DNA of 64,000 nucleotides from Lates calcarifer (taxonomy: Eukaryota > Chordata > Actinopteri > Centropomidae). The notes under the pieces are model-generated. The model was not told the DNA's origin. It ran no database searches and worked only from the letters and a program-made list of their open reading frames with translations. The stretch lies in assembly GCF_001640805.2 (NCBI RefSeq), contig NC_066850.1:13041373-13105372 (forward strand), written 5' to 3'. Below are positions 48,430 to 60,560 of this stretch, piece by piece (within the stretch, counting starts at the first letter, position 1; the number at the start of each line of letters is the position of its first letter). Position numbers and translations under genes: made by a program.

Positions 48430-48745
48430 GTCTGGACCAGTGACTGTAAATAAAGATGGATACGCCTCTTCACTTCCTTCCACTGTAGAAAAATGATGCC
48501 AAAATATCCCAGATATGAATGCTGCCATCTTTGTGCTGGTGATGCCATAGAGTGGTGCGGGGATGACATATTTATAGGCCAACCCTGAGGTTAGCATCAC
48601 CCTGTTTCTCTCAACAAAAAGCCAATGGGATTTTCTTATTGGGTTTTGGATTACTGCAGAAAATAAACTCTGTGACCAACTAAAGTTTATGATACTTAAA
48701 CATTTAGTTCATCAGATAATCACCAGATTGATTTAATTCTGTTAT
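48430..48745 (+). repeat. dispersed repeat family C, copy 3
   Basis: GGACCAGTGACTGTAAATAA, CCATAGAGTGGTGCGGGGAT, GGTTAGCATCACCCTGTTTC and GCCAATGGGATTTTCTTATT are shared with 27195..27690 and 13313..13490. This copy adds a 5' block (GACTGTAAATAAAGATGG) typical of the same fish repeat. Confidence 0.7.
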
Positions 48746-49363
48746 TACCAATCCTCCTTCATGAAGGTTATAATGTCCAGTTTTTGTTGAAACTGATTCA
48801 GCTGTTACGATCATGTAGCCCAACCCTACTGATATAAATGGGGTGGACAAAATAATAGAGAGACCTGTCTGTACAACACAGTAAAGTATATTACTGCTTG
48901 TAACAGAGATTCGTGTTGGTTTTTCTGTGGTGTGTAATTAGTCTCAAAACATGTGCATATAAAAACCAGGTGCGAGCATGCGACACAAGCGCACAGAACA
49001 GCATGCATGAGGATTTCTGCTCCATGTGCACAGATAAGAGATGACAACAGGACCTAGATGTGTCATGCAAAGTTCTTTTGGGCACTCACAAAGTTGCAGC
49101 GTAAACAGTATAACAGAAAAAGGAACCTTGGTTTGGACTTTCAGGTGTGAAAACGCCTTGAAGAACTTGGATACACAACAAAGGCGCCACTTCTACTGCT
49201 AATACAGACATTTACTTTGCACACGCAGCTCTACAGTTTCAGTCCACTGCTGATGCTGAATGACAACTTGTGATCCAATCAGAGTGAGAGGCAGAAGCTG
49301 ACATGTGACACACTGAGTGTATGTGTTTGGTGCAGAAGAAAAATATTGACAGATTTGAGCAGC

Positions 49364-49366
<3 letters not shown>

Positions 49367-49400
<34 letters not shown>

Positions 49401-49501
49401 CTGCTCTCATGCTAGTGAAAGACATCCATAGATTACAGAGTGTGGAGCAATGAAAGGTGAGTCTATAATCTGTGGATGTCATTCACCAACATGAGAGCAG
49501 T
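49367..49501. repeat. (CA)n plus 40-bp hairpin arms
   Basis: A (CA)n run (49367..49398) is followed by an inverted repeat: the arm at 49400..49439 and the arm at 49462..49501 match at 35 of 40 positions when one is reverse-complemented, around a 22-bp loop. A TG-rich stretch follows on the right, so the stem could extend into the CA and TG flanks. Confidence 0.85.
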
Positions 49502-49624
49502 GAACACTGTGTGTCTGTGTGTGTGTTTGTGTCAACAACTAAATCCTGTGACGCTGGCATCAAAGAGGATGCTGGGAAATGTTTGTGTCATGAGGAAAAA
49601 AATTCAGAAAAAGAGAAAATATTT

Positions 49625-49960
49625 CAGTAACTCCTCCAGGAAATTTCTTTAAATTTGGCACAAACATTCACTTGGACTTGGGGATGAAGAGGTTACAATG
49701 TGGTACCTAGAGGTCAAAGGTCAAGGCTGCGGTGCCCTCACAAAACACATTTTTGGCCATAAGTTTTGAATTCATTTGTTAATTTTGACAAAATTTCATA
49801 CAAATGTCTAACAGGATAAAATGAAGTGAGTGATAACAGTTGCTATCCCAAAGCTCAAAGCTCAACTTCACTGTGACATATTCAATGCCATACCTCAGGA
49901 ACAGAGGGGGAGGTGGTGAGTATATTTCCTGCACCTTGACTTTGGAGGCGAGGCAGTAAC
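49625..49960 (-). repeat. dispersed repeat family E, minus copy
   Basis: Reverse complement of the family at 17520..17860: GAGGTCAAAGGTCAAGGCTG, TTTGGCCATAAGTTTTGAAT and ACAAATGTCTAACAGGATAA correspond to its CAGTGACCTTGACCTTT, ATGGCCAAAA and TCCTATTAGACATTTGTGTA blocks. Confidence 0.6.
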
Positions 49961-50471
49961 TCCACTGTTGACATGAGTTTCCACAGTTTGACCTGTTTTA
50001 ATGACTTTTACTGCAGCGGTTTAATGGCTCCTGACTGGAGAATTCATTTGTTTATCTAAGTGAACCAACTCATAATATTCACAAGCACCAGTGGATGGAA
50101 ACATACATTCATTTACATTTTCTATACTTTTAGTAATCCTCTGGAAATTCAGTTTAAACCTGCAGTACAGTACATTTGTATAGACACATGACTTTTTTGT
50201 ACCAGACTCTATAATAAAGCTCCACAAACACAGTGTCCACGACACTGTGTTCTGCAGTGATACTTGTATGAGTGACTCAGTCTCCTCAGTAAATCCAGCT
50301 GTTCTTTCCATGGCTGAACAGAGCTACTTACTCACTCTCTGTTGTTCCTGCTCACCTGGCAAGAGAAGCCAAATCCTTCAGGAGCTGGACTCATTCACTT
50401 GCTCACTAAAATACTGTTTGGGTTTAACTTGAGAAGTTCAAACATCTGATAATGATCAATGCACTGATGTT

Positions 50472-50570
50472 CCAGGGGCGCCCCGATAGCCGAATGGGTT
50501 TTTTGTCTCTCTCTCACTGTCCTGTCAGTAAAGGCAAAAAAGCCAGAAAAAATACTTTTTAAAAAATGTA
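50472..50570 (+). mobile_element. tRNA-headed SINE, internally deleted
   Basis: The head GGGGCGCCCCGATAGCCGAA followed by TGGGT resembles the tRNA-derived start of a common fish SINE (GCCCCGGTAGCTCAGCTGG). It jumps directly to the 3' body (CTCTCTCACTGTCCTGTCAG, TAAAGGCAAAAAAGCCAGAA) and an A-rich tail. The B-box half of the tRNA region is missing, so it is a deleted copy and not a functional tRNA. Confidence 0.65.
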
Positions 50571-50789
50571 CTGATTCTAAAACATTTAGAGGAAGATTTA
50601 AAAGGTAAGTATTCAGATCATTTACCAGTGTTTTCCATAAGTGCCAGCTGTCGACTGGATGGTTGGACATTAAAACATTTTCAGCTGACTACTGTCTAAC
50701 TATTTCAAGTCACTTTTTCTAACGTTATAACTCTAATCTTAAACCAGATGAAGGATTTCTGTCATTGGACATCTGGATCTTAAGCAATC

Positions 50790-51200
50790 AGAGAAACAAG
50801 CTGAATAAAAAGCCGCTCTTGACGTCCTGTGTCCGCCCGAGAGCGTCACAGAGAAACAGAGATTTTTTAACATGAAACTGTTTTATTCAGTATTTTTACA
50901 GAATTGAATTACTCAATACATTTGTTGTGGTGAAAAGCAGACTTATGTGGATAGTTCAGCTCCTGGTAAAGACCTCCTGAATGATTGATATTAGAGGAAT
51001 CCTAACCTAAAAACAAGCTAGGCATCTAGAAACAAACTGAGCTAATGTTAACAGAAGCTCAGCAAACAGCCCGCAGCCTCTCACTGACATCCTGTGTCTG
51101 CTGAAGAGCGCTGGAAAAACACTGATTTTGAATGTGAAACTACTTTATGCAGAGTTTTTCCCAGTGAAAACAATAACTCCCAGGATATTCATGATGCCCC
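50790..51200 (+). repeat. repeat family F, copy 2 (two tandem units)
   Basis: GACGTCCTGTGTCCGCCCGA at about 50821 and GACATCCTGTGTCTGCTGAA at about 51088 begin two diverged units about 267 bp apart. AGGAATCCTAACCTAAAAAC lies between them. It matches 20595..20930 and is followed directly by family B copy 4. Confidence 0.6.
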
Positions 51201-51237
51201 CTACCACCGCCACCTCTAAAAACTAAACCGACTCAAC

Positions 51238-51430
51238 CTAACTGAGAGTCAGCAGCTTAAACTGCTGGAATCAGGTCCAGCAAGTTCAAGAGTAATGCTG
51301 AACTGTAGATCAGTTAAAAAGACTCTGAAGTCATTAAAAACCAATGTTCATCTCAATATCAATATGGCCGTGTTTCAGTTTAGAGAGTGGGACTACACAG
51401 ACTGAGCTCCGGTCAACAGATTTTGTTTTC
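51238..51430 (+). repeat. dispersed repeat family B, copy 4
   Basis: TAACTGAGAGTCAGCAGCTT through CATTAAAAACCAATGTTCAT is nearly identical to 19135..19245. The end (CGTGTTTCAGTTTAGAGAGT) matches the tail of copy 2, with the middle deleted. Confidence 0.75.
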
Positions 51431-51699
51431 TGTACATGAAAACTACTGAAACACTCGGAGTCAGAGCCCCAGAGAATTAATTACCACTCATGGCTGCAGA
51501 GCACGCTGCTGCTCAGCAAAGTCACATTTTGCCGCTCTAACTTTCAAAACTATTAAAAATAAATTAGAATTAATGAAACAATTAAAAGGAAAAGAAGTGA
51601 GTCCTCACATTTTAGAAGCTGGAACCATGAAGTGCTTGGTATTTTTACATGAAAATGATTTAAACGATGATAGGCAGTTTCCCATTAATCAACTGTTGG

Positions 51700-51890
51700 G
51701 TAGTAGTAGTTTTAAAGTAACTAGTAACTAATACCACTAAATAAATCTAGTAAAGTAAAATTCTAGATGTACAAGTATAAAGTGACGTGAAAAGAAAATA
51801 ATATAATAATATAGTAAAGTACAAGTACCTCAAATATGCACTTAGGTTCAGTACTTAAGTAACTGTACTTATATTCCACCACTGATAAAA
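51700..51890 (-). mobile_element. hAT-like non-autonomous element, copy 2
   Basis: AAAGTAACTAGTAACTAATA, AAAGTACAAGTACCTCAAAT, CAGTACTTAAGTAACTGTAC and TATTCCACCACTG at the right end give, on the minus strand, the CAGTGGTGGAATA terminus of a widespread fish hAT-like MITE. Confidence 0.65.
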
Positions 51891-52722
51891 GCCTAAAAAA
51901 TGCTGTATAGAAATACAACCAAGGTGATCTTCTATGATGATTAAATGACACTAACCTGTGTTAACATTAAGTGGACCAGTGAAGCATGTATTCTGTGTGT
52001 GAGACATGAAACCACGTCTGGCCACGTGCTGAAGGTCAGGTATTCCCCCACCGTTACTAAGGTGACACTGACAGACGTCCACCTCATCAACATTCACGCT
52101 GCCAGCTGTTTGATTGGCTATTGACACAGCCTGCCAAGCATTTGACTGGCTATCACATGAGCCATTAATTTTACAACAATTGGTGTGTTCCTGACCAGCT
52201 GTCTCAGGATGTACGTGTGTGTTGGAGTGTGTGCTTTCAACAGGAAGTGTCTGCTTTTAAATTACATGTTACCTGACATACATAGAGATGGTAAAAGCTT
52301 ATATGTGTGTGTGCTGTGTCAGGTTTTTGTCAGGCTCAGTGAAGCTAACTGCTGATTTTTGTCTCTTTTTGTGTCAAATGCTTCAGTGGTCACTACTTTG
52401 CCTGGGAGCTAACAAAGTAAATGTGGTGCAGTGGTGAGCCAGGTATTTTAGCCTTTAGCAGGTTAGGATAAATGTCTGTGGAGGAGAAGATTAGTATTTT
52501 AGTTTCTAGGATCCCTTCTCTGCACAGTTTGTCCTTTGCCTCTAAGTTTACAGGTACAAAGAGGAATCAAATGCTGCTGGACACAAAGTCTGGCACATTG
52601 TTGAAGGGAGCTGTAAGTTGCTTATTTACACAATGTCTGCTGACTTGTGTGTGAATTTTGACAATGACGAGCAGCAGTGAGTTGGGGAGGCAAATAGTTA
52701 TACTGTATGTTTAAGTTTGCAC

Positions 52723-52850
52723 CAAAACAGTAATTTTTCTGAGCAGAACACAGGAACACAGCTTCACCACTGAAAGTCACACAATAACACTAACTGGAGG
52801 CGGTGGTATTTCAGCAGCTCCTGTGTTCTGCTCTGTAAAATTTCTGGCAT
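52723..52850 (-). mobile_element. palindromic element family A, core fragment A6
   Basis: Only the inner arms and a shortened core remain: CTGAGCAGAACACAGGAACA and AGCAGCTCCTGTGTTCTGCT pair, around CACCACTGAAAGTCACACAA (core in reverse orientation). Confidence 0.65.
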
Positions 52851-53177
52851 ATCTTTGCAATTGGTTTGAGTCTCTGTTGCTGTTGCTGGGTCTGATCGAT
52901 CTACAGCTGGATGAACCCTTTTGGTTTCAGTGACTCCATAACCTTACCTCTAGCATCACCACCAGGACAAACCCCCAAGAATTACAAAATCATCAGCTAA
53001 TCTAACTCCTTCATAATGTAGCCTTTAATGCAGGGCTTTAGAATATTTTTTGACTTCTATCAGACACAGTCAACACACATACACACACACACACAGTCTC
53101 TCTGACATTGCACGGCCAATTAGAGTCCTGTTTCAGCCAACTGGATCAAGGTGGTAGACAGTGGGGAGAGAGGAAGA

Positions 53178-53183
53178 GTGAGT

Positions 53184-53225
<42 letters not shown>
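53178..53225. repeat. (GA)n microsatellite
   Basis: About 20 GA units with two interruptions. Confidence 0.93.
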
Positions 53226-53347
53226 TCTAAGTGGGCGGCACACTCTTCTGCCTCAGGGTAGATTGGTGTCAAGTGCAGAGAACACACACAGTGGGCAGAA
53301 AATGTAATGAATGTGTATCACTTGTTAAGAAGAAAGACCATGTGTTT

Positions 53348-53349
<2 letters not shown>

Positions 53350-53380
<31 letters not shown>
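53350..53380. repeat. (TG)n microsatellite
   Basis: About 15 TG units. An AGC-rich stretch (53410..53445) follows 30 bp downstream. Confidence 0.93.
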
Positions 53381-53381
<1 letters not shown>

Positions 53382-53975
53382 TCTCTGCACTTGACACAAA
53401 TCTAGCATCAGCAGCAGAAGAAGAAGCAGCAGCAGCAGCAGCAGCTGCAGAGACATATAAAAGAGATGGGAGTGTGTCAGAGGGAGAACAGACTTAAAGC
53501 TGAACACACACAGATCCAAACATCAATATTTCAAATTCCTTGAAAACACAAATCCATCTATGATTCATAGTTACACTACATAAAAGAGACAGAGATGCAG
53601 ATATAGACTCAGTCTACTGTGGTCAGTATACAGACAACAAACAAGCGGTTCACTGTTTCTGTGCTGAGCTGAATCATTCAGAGTGTGTGTGTGTGTTTGA
53701 TGTAAACAGAGTCTGATGAATGCTGTGGTGTAGTGGGATGTGGAGTAGCTAGGGTTTCATAGCCAGACTTTTTGACTGTCAGCATGCTGCTCAGTCTGTC
53801 TCAGCTGTTGACTGTCAGTGTGTCTGTCATGCCACCATCGCCCAGCCACAGCAGCCTCAACATTAAAACTGTCTTGATTTGATGGATTTGCCAAATGTAG
53901 TGGTGTGAGAATTTCAGGCCTCAGGGCACAGCTGTTTGAGGGCAAGTTCAAGTCATGGGTTTGGAGTCTTACTCT

Positions 53976-54440
53976 GAAGGATAACTCTGGTATTTTTCTC
54001 ATGTTTATGAGTGTAAATGATTGATAGAGATAAAGGTCTTTGCAATCAGTGCAGTATTGATCAAGAACAGTGTACATGAAACCCCTAAACAGCTACTGGA
54101 ATGTAGTCCAACTGGGCAATCTGACCGTCAAAGTACGTCTGCTAAAGTACTTGTTTTTACTACTGACAGTCTCAGATTGTTATTGTAAGTGTCTGACAAC
54201 ATCATGGATATGAATATTATGTGTGGTACATTTACTGATGTAAAGGGTCTGAATACTTCTTCCACCACACAACAACACAAACAAACAGATCAAGGCAGCA
54301 GCATTCCAGCAGCTCATGTGTTCTGCTTGGTAAAATTGGATTTTGTCAATGAAGTCTGGTAGTGATATATAGTGATCTGTAGTATCTGGTTAAACAAAAG
54401 TGATCTTACTCTTTAATAAAAAGGTCTGTCTGTCTTTCTG
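53976..54440 (-). mobile_element. palindromic element family A, copy A4
   Basis: The left terminus GAAGGATAACTCTGGTATTT is intact and followed by the long outer arm (GTAAATGATTGATAGAGATA, GTGCAGTATTGATCAAGAAC). Inner arms and AGTGATATATAGTGATCTGT follow. The core is in reverse orientation (GAATACTTCTTCCACCACAC). The right outer arm is truncated after AAAAAGGTCTGTCTGTC. Confidence 0.75.
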
Positions 54441-55841
54441 TACTTTGGACTCTTGGACGTAAATATATTCAATGGCTACTGCTGAAAAAAAAAAATGTCT
54501 CTAACTTCAAGGACAACTTCTAAGTAGCAAGTCCAGTTTGGCTGTCTGAGTATTGGCAGATGTATGAATCATATTGGTTTAAGTCTGGTTTTCCAACTTT
54601 TCTTGCCATCACCTTGAGTGCTGAGGTCAATCTGACCAACTCTACTCTGCTGCTCTGGATGAAGGCCTGAAGTTTGCCACAACAGCAGTGAGCACATCGG
54701 ACACTAACCCCTCACTCACCTACAGCTCTGTGATAAAGACATGGTGGACTATCTGAATAAAGTCTCCCTCCTCACCGTTTTAAGCAGCCCTTGTGCGGTG
54801 GCAGGTTGTCCTCAAAGCCCCCCGCCGCTGCCCATCCTCCTCTAGATTGATGACAGGCAGTTGGTGTCACTCAGCATTTCAAGACAAGAAAGCAGAGGCT
54901 GGTTCTGCAGACACCAGGTGAATGGCAGGTATTAATCCTGAGAAGAGTAACAGCAGCTTAAAGTCAGGACCTTTTCTTTTCTTCTCAGCTGTTTTATCTT
55001 TTATTTATTTACTTTATTTTATGATTGTTTGTCTCTTTTTTTGTCTTTCCTCTCCTCTCTTTTATGATCTCAAATCAGAGTGTGTGTGTGTGTATGTGAG
55101 AGAGAGAGAAAAAGAGACACAGCTCACTGTACAAATGTAAAACAGATTGCATCTCTCCTCTGTTTGATAGGTGTATCTGTCGGTCCATGCATTTATTTCC
55201 TCATTTATCGTCACAGCAGTGAGCACACAAGTGTGTGCTAAACATGCAGTAAAGCGTGCATGTGTGTGTTTGTCATGCGGCTCTCTACACCCATTTATTT
55301 TTCTAATTTGTCAGGTGTGTGTGTGTGTGTGTGTCGTAATCTCCCACCATACTGGAGTTGTCAGACTGGTTTACAACAGTTAGAGTGCGTGTGTGTGTGT
55401 GTCGCTCTGTGTGACACTGATTAAAAGTGAGAGGTTTTTGATTGCCTCGACCCTCCGTGGAATTATTAGCATAGTGCGCTCACACACGTACACACACAGG
55501 AGTAATTGAGCATTTCTCTTCTACATTACATGTAACAGGATCCAATCCAGAAGCTCAATGCTGCGCTAACAAACTAACACTTCACTGTTTACTCGCCGTA
55601 TTTAAATGTATGCAGATGAGGAGAAGTAATAGATGAATGAGCTTGTTTGTGTTTGGAGGACAGTCTCGAGCTCTCTGTCGTCTCCCACTAAAACCTGCTT
55701 CAAACTGGGTCTTTATAAAGGCACCAAGTTGTAAGTCCAGCACCTAACATGGGGAAAAGATGAGTTTTTGTTTCCTCATTTCATCAGATAAATGTGTGAG
55801 TGGCCACAAAAGACAAGTAAAGTGGGTTCAGAGAGTTTTAC

Positions 55842-55932
55842 CTTCCATGTCACCGCTGAATACAGGAACCTCGTCCATGAAAAGCACCATGAAGCGAGTT
55901 GGCCAGTCATCCACACCCTCGTCTGACTGAAC
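55842..55932 (-). CDS. exon-like segment, unidentified product
   Basis: On the minus strand a 91-nt stretch bounded by CTGACAG| and G|GTAAAAC is open in one frame and reads VQSDEGVDDWPTRFMVLFMD then EVPVFSGDME. The residue mix and codon use look protein-like, but it is only 30 codons, the acceptor lacks a good pyrimidine tract, and an in-frame TGA lies just upstream. I do not recognise the sequence. It could be an exon of an unannotated gene, a decayed transposon ORF, or chance. It lies about 10.5 kb upstream of trhde exon 1 on the same strand. Confidence 0.22.
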
Positions 55933-56394
55933 CTGTCAGCCGTCTCCGTATCAGTGCTGTGGTCTGATGGAAGATGGAAGAATATTTACACACAGACAGA
56001 AAAAGGCTGAGCTTTTATCCAGCAGCTGTCTAACAGAACTGAATAACACATTGCACCTTTTATACAGCACTTTTTCAGGATTAGTTTTTGCAGGAAAGGG
56101 ACCATTTCCTCATTACAATACTTAGAACAACATACATGCACACTTCACATTTATTTGCAAATAGTAACATTCAAGTTTCTACATGGTGTGTTAGAGACCA
56201 TCTCAGGTACTAGATTGTGCAAGATAAATCACCTGTTTAAATATTAAAATTAGCATCTTTAGTTATAAATGAGTCTGAAACTCTGCTAATCTGCCTCATC
56301 AGGATTGTGTATGTGATTACACTGGCTGAAAAACTGGTTTTCAAGGCCTTTAGAAACACAGCCATCTCCAAGACAGACATCTCACTTCATTCAG

Positions 56395-56470
56395 AGTTGT
56401 GTTTAGCCTAGCATGGCACCTAGCATAGCACAAAGACTGGAAGTGGGGGAAACTGCTAACATACCAAAAA
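56395..56470 (+). mobile_element. MITE fragment ('AAAGACTGGAAGTGGGGGAAAC')
   Basis: TTTAGCCTAGCATGGCACCT and CAAAGACTGGAAGTGGGGGA are the middle part of a frequent teleost MITE. Its typical start (TTAAAGGAATAGTTC) appears separately at 61905..61960. Confidence 0.45.
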
Positions 56471-58639
56471 ATACAACTTTGAACAGCTTGTTTTCATGTT
56501 TTATGCTTTCATATTGAACAGGTGTAAAATTTGAAATGTAAAAAAACCCCAGTAGTTTGTGATTTCAAGAGTAATTAGCTTTGAGAGATTTCTTGAACTA
56601 GTGTTTAGCAGCTAGCAACTGCAGGAAAACTGCCAGGTTAATCAATCAATCTATCTTTAGTCTGCAGCAGTTTTTAGCAGCAGTTAGCATGAACTAGCGG
56701 TGGAAAAAGCAGTTACAGAAAAGTCTTCTAATAGCTGTAGCTTTCCAACGTATCAGTGGTAGCATATAGTAATAGAAGGGCAAAGTGTCAAATAATGGAT
56801 GTCGTAGTACATTCAGTCAATAGACGTCTTTACCTTAGTTTAAAGGAGCTAACTAACGTATATTCTTGCTATTGCTACATAGATAATGCTAGCATTAGCA
56901 ACTGTTTACTTACCATTCTAGAAGAATCACTGTTAGTGCAGCATCAAACTTTATTCCTTTATTTGATAATAGCTGTCTCCAGAGTTAAAAGTGCTGGCAA
57001 TATCTTGCTTTAATTTATTAATATTACTATTTCTACTGCTAATTCTACTGAAGTTAGCATTCTAACCAGCTAGCCCCCGCATCGGCCAGTTTAGCTAATA
57101 AGCTAAATTGGGGGGTAAACTACTAGCCTTCATGAAAAGTAAAAAAATATTTATACCTTGCATGTCCAAAACTCTCTTCTTTACACGTAGAATTGTGTTT
57201 CTTGAACATGTGTAGAGGTAGAAATGGAAAAAAAAAGATGTTTCTGTGATAGCTTTGGAGTAAAGCTAGCAGTTTTCTAAGCTTAGATAAAGATGTAGCA
57301 TCTTAATGCTGGACAGAGGTTACAATGGTATCAGTGGTTTTATCTGACTCTTTTGGTAAAAAGAGGATTTTCTTTAAAGATAAATTTACAATTGAGTCAT
57401 GAAACCATTTTTGGAAATTGAGACTCAAACCTTCAGATGGGAATTAGCTGCTAATTTAGCCATATAGACCCATTCATCCCCAGTCTTTTCTCGTTAATTT
57501 ATGCTAAGTTATGGAAACTTTCCACTGAGGAAAAAATAACAGGTGTTTATACCTGGCGTATACATATATTGTTTATGTTTCTGTATGGGAACTAGTTGGA
57601 GGAAACTAAAGCAGACAAACAGTTTGTTCATTATTCTAATTTCCTCCTAATGACTGCATGGTTGATGCGTCACCATCTGGAACACACACACACACACATA
57701 CACATACACACAAGTAGGCTACACATACTGCACTCCGCTGTGATAATGCAGCTATTGAATCTAATGACAACGCACCACTTGTTGTAATGAGACTCCAGTT
57801 TGTCTCACATGAATCCAAAGCAAGGCATCATGGGTAAATTGGCTCGTTGGAAATAATTAGCTTCTTGTTGCCGTGGAAACGACTCAAGTGTTTGTGCTTA
57901 CAAGAAGTATACCTCAAAAGGATAGATGCTTTGAAATGAACACGTAGTTGTGGTCAGCTGAGAGTAAATGTGATGTTTTGGTTGCCAGATAGTAAATGAA
58001 GAAACTGTCGGGTTGCCAGGTCATCAGTGAAACTCTCTCTCTGCAAATTGGGTTGTAACTCAGCATGGTGAATCATGTCAAGTGTGCGCGAGTGTATATG
58101 AGAGCGTGCACGTTGAGAGTGTGTTGATGTCGTGCTCAGACAGAGGCATTTGAAGTAAATTGCCCCCCTGGTACCCACAATGCATCTGGAGCTGGCAGGA
58201 GTGTATGAGTGGCTGTCTGTCTGTTTAAACCTCACGATGCCTCAGTGTAACACACAGCTGCTTCATTGTGACCCATTCACCCCACCCCTTCCACCGTTCC
58301 TATAGCAACCAGTGCGCGTGATGACGGGTAAAATACAGGCTGTTGGCTCCTCATAAAGGTGTGGAGGCTTTGAGTTTTTTACATCATACTAATGTTGCCA
58401 TGACACCTGCCACCACTGACTCAAACCTGAAACTTTGCCAAAGTCACCTCAGATAGAAAGAGAGGTTCCTGCAGCAGGAAAAGAACCTTGTTGTCATTAT
58501 TTTGTTTTCCCCTTTAACCTTTTTATCTTCATATCTCGAGAGTGTGACAAAAGTTTTGTTCAGATCATGACTTAGACAGCATCTTAACATCCCTTCAAAT
58601 TCTTGTTTTTTTCACTTCTGCAACTTTAAATATCTAGTC

Positions 58640-58830
58640 TTTTCCCTACTTGTATTAAAAAATTGCACTGATTAGCTCAGAGATAGTGACTTGTTTTCTC
58701 AAAATTAAGATTTTAAATATCGCTTTATTATCTCAAACTTTTAAAACTTTTCTCATTACGTAATTTTCTCCAGATTTTGATCTGTTATGTTGCGATAACA
58801 ACTAGATCATCACATTCATTTGTTTGATTC
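58640..58830. repeat. MITE-like repeat with TTATCTC/GATAA motifs, copy 3
   Basis: TGACTTGTTTTCTCAAAATT, CGCTTTATTATCTCAAACTT, TTTTCTCATTACGTAATTTT and GTTGCGATAACAACTAGATC share the word pattern of 21530..21790. Confidence 0.4.
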
Positions 58831-59431
58831 AAGTGTTTTGCTTTTGCTGCTCCACTTTTCCTTTTCTTGGTGTTGGTGAAATCAGCCTGGTTCAGCTCAG
58901 GTCAGCTTCTATCAGCCACGGCTGCAGCGTTTACTGCTGCTGCAGAAACACAGCACAAACTGTCATGTTGTTCACTCTGACGCTGACTGAAAGAACGAAA
59001 CACTGCAAGAGGGAAACATCTGTGCGTATTTACAGAGGTCACTGCACACACTGTAGAGCAGCCTCGGCTGTATGAAGCAAAGAGAGAGGGAGATGAATAC
59101 ATTAATGTTGAGGGTCGTTTTTAACACAAAGGTGAAAACATAGTTATTCGGCTAAAACACACATTTACACACACACTTCTGTCTTTCCTTCAGGCAGCCA
59201 AAGTCACATTGCCTTTTTTGCTTAACCTCTATTATATCCCCTGCATGTGCACATGAGTACGCACACACATGGTCGGACGTACACGCGCTCCCTCGCTCTG
59301 AGTGCAGCGTTGAAGGCGTGGGCTGTTTCTTTAGGTTACATCTCTCTGCAGAGATGATGGATGGAGGATATAAAATCCATCTCTGCAGGCCATTTAGAAA
59401 AGAAATGAACACAGACACTGAGAGAAATGAC

Positions 59432-59508
<77 letters not shown>
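59432..59508. repeat. (GATA)n microsatellite
   Basis: About 19 perfect GATA units, the only long tetranucleotide run in the window. Confidence 0.97.
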
Positions 59509-59509
<1 letters not shown>

Positions 59510-59781
59510 AAGTTGCCTACTGTGCAGTAAAAATAGGTTTTATTGTATGATTTATTAGAAGCTTTGTTATATACTGACCTTTGTCTAACCAGGATGTTCT
59601 TCTGAGATGTAAATCTGTTTTTGGAGTCCTGGTTGAGAATGGCAGCTCTGTGATGAAAAAGAAATTGCTTGCCATTTTTAGTCTTTAAATGTCAGGGAGT
59701 TCATATGTAAAAATCACTTAAAGACTCATTTTTACAAATGAACATTTCAGCTCTGCTGCTGCTACTGTGTCTCCATCACTG

Positions 59782-60030
59782 TCACAATGTGTCAAAGGCA
59801 TCAGACAGCAGGGAGTCTGCAGCCGCTGATGATGATAATTTACCCACAAAACACTGACTGTAACACAACAATAATACATCTCTACCTCTGATGCGACCCG
59901 TAGGAGCGTCTCCTGAATTAGGGAACTGAACAGCTTTCTCCTGTGTTTTGTTGACCCGTCTATCCACCTCAACCTCCTCTGTGGACGTAGACTTTCTCGC
60001 TCTTTGTGCTACGTCACCTGACTCTCTCCT
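59782..60030 (-). other. protein-like open frame, unidentified
   Basis: After an in-frame TAA at 60033..60031 the minus strand stays open for 83 codons. The first 48 read RRESGDVAQRARKSTSTEEV, then EVDRRVNKTQEKAVQFPNSG and DAPTGRIR. A splice-donor-like G|GTAGAG follows at 59886/59885. The charged, non-repetitive composition is suggestive of coding sequence, but no family is recognised and the frame is short. It does not splice in frame to the segment at 55842..55932 using the sites I can see. Confidence 0.18.
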
Positions 60031-60509
60031 TTACTCCTGTCATTATAACAACAGCTACAAGAGGTCGTCTAACAATAAAACATAAGTATGGGTCGTAATA
60101 AGCTGCTGCACAGACAACATATTGGAAGTGTATTAATCCTCAAGTCGCTATATTTTTTTGAAAAGTTGTTTTTGGCATGAGTACTTTTACACAGAATGTG
60201 AATATTACAGTGACACATAACATAACATAAAGATTTTTCAAAATTTTTGCACTGTGAACAAAGGCATCAGCCAATCACAGGCTGGTTCAATCCTCTGTCT
60301 AGCTGATCCTCTTTCTCCTCAGATGCTTGCAACTCTAGCAGGACCTCAAACTGTCCCACCAACATTGTAAAATAAGTCTGGAAACAGCCATGGTGGAGCT
60401 TCAGCTCCTATATATTCTCAAGTGAGTATTTTGCACTTTTGCAATATTTATTTATGTTGTGCTGTTTGTGTAAAAACCTTTATGGGGTCATCGTTGTTAA
60501 GCCTCTTCT

Positions 60510-60560
60510 TAACACAACAAGGCTGTAAAGGTGGACTGCTGAGTAGATCAGTTTTTGTGT
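60510..60560 (+). repeat. dispersed repeat family C, tail fragment
   Basis: ACACAACAAGGCTGTAAAGG, TGGACTGCTGAGTAGATCAG and TTTTTGTGT match the tail of the copy at 27195..27690 (27580..27625). Confidence 0.6.

Noticed and set aside
59432..59508. CRISPR-like regular repeat
   Set aside because: Simple tetranucleotide (GATA)n without spacers, in a vertebrate genome. No CRISPR array exists anywhere in the window.
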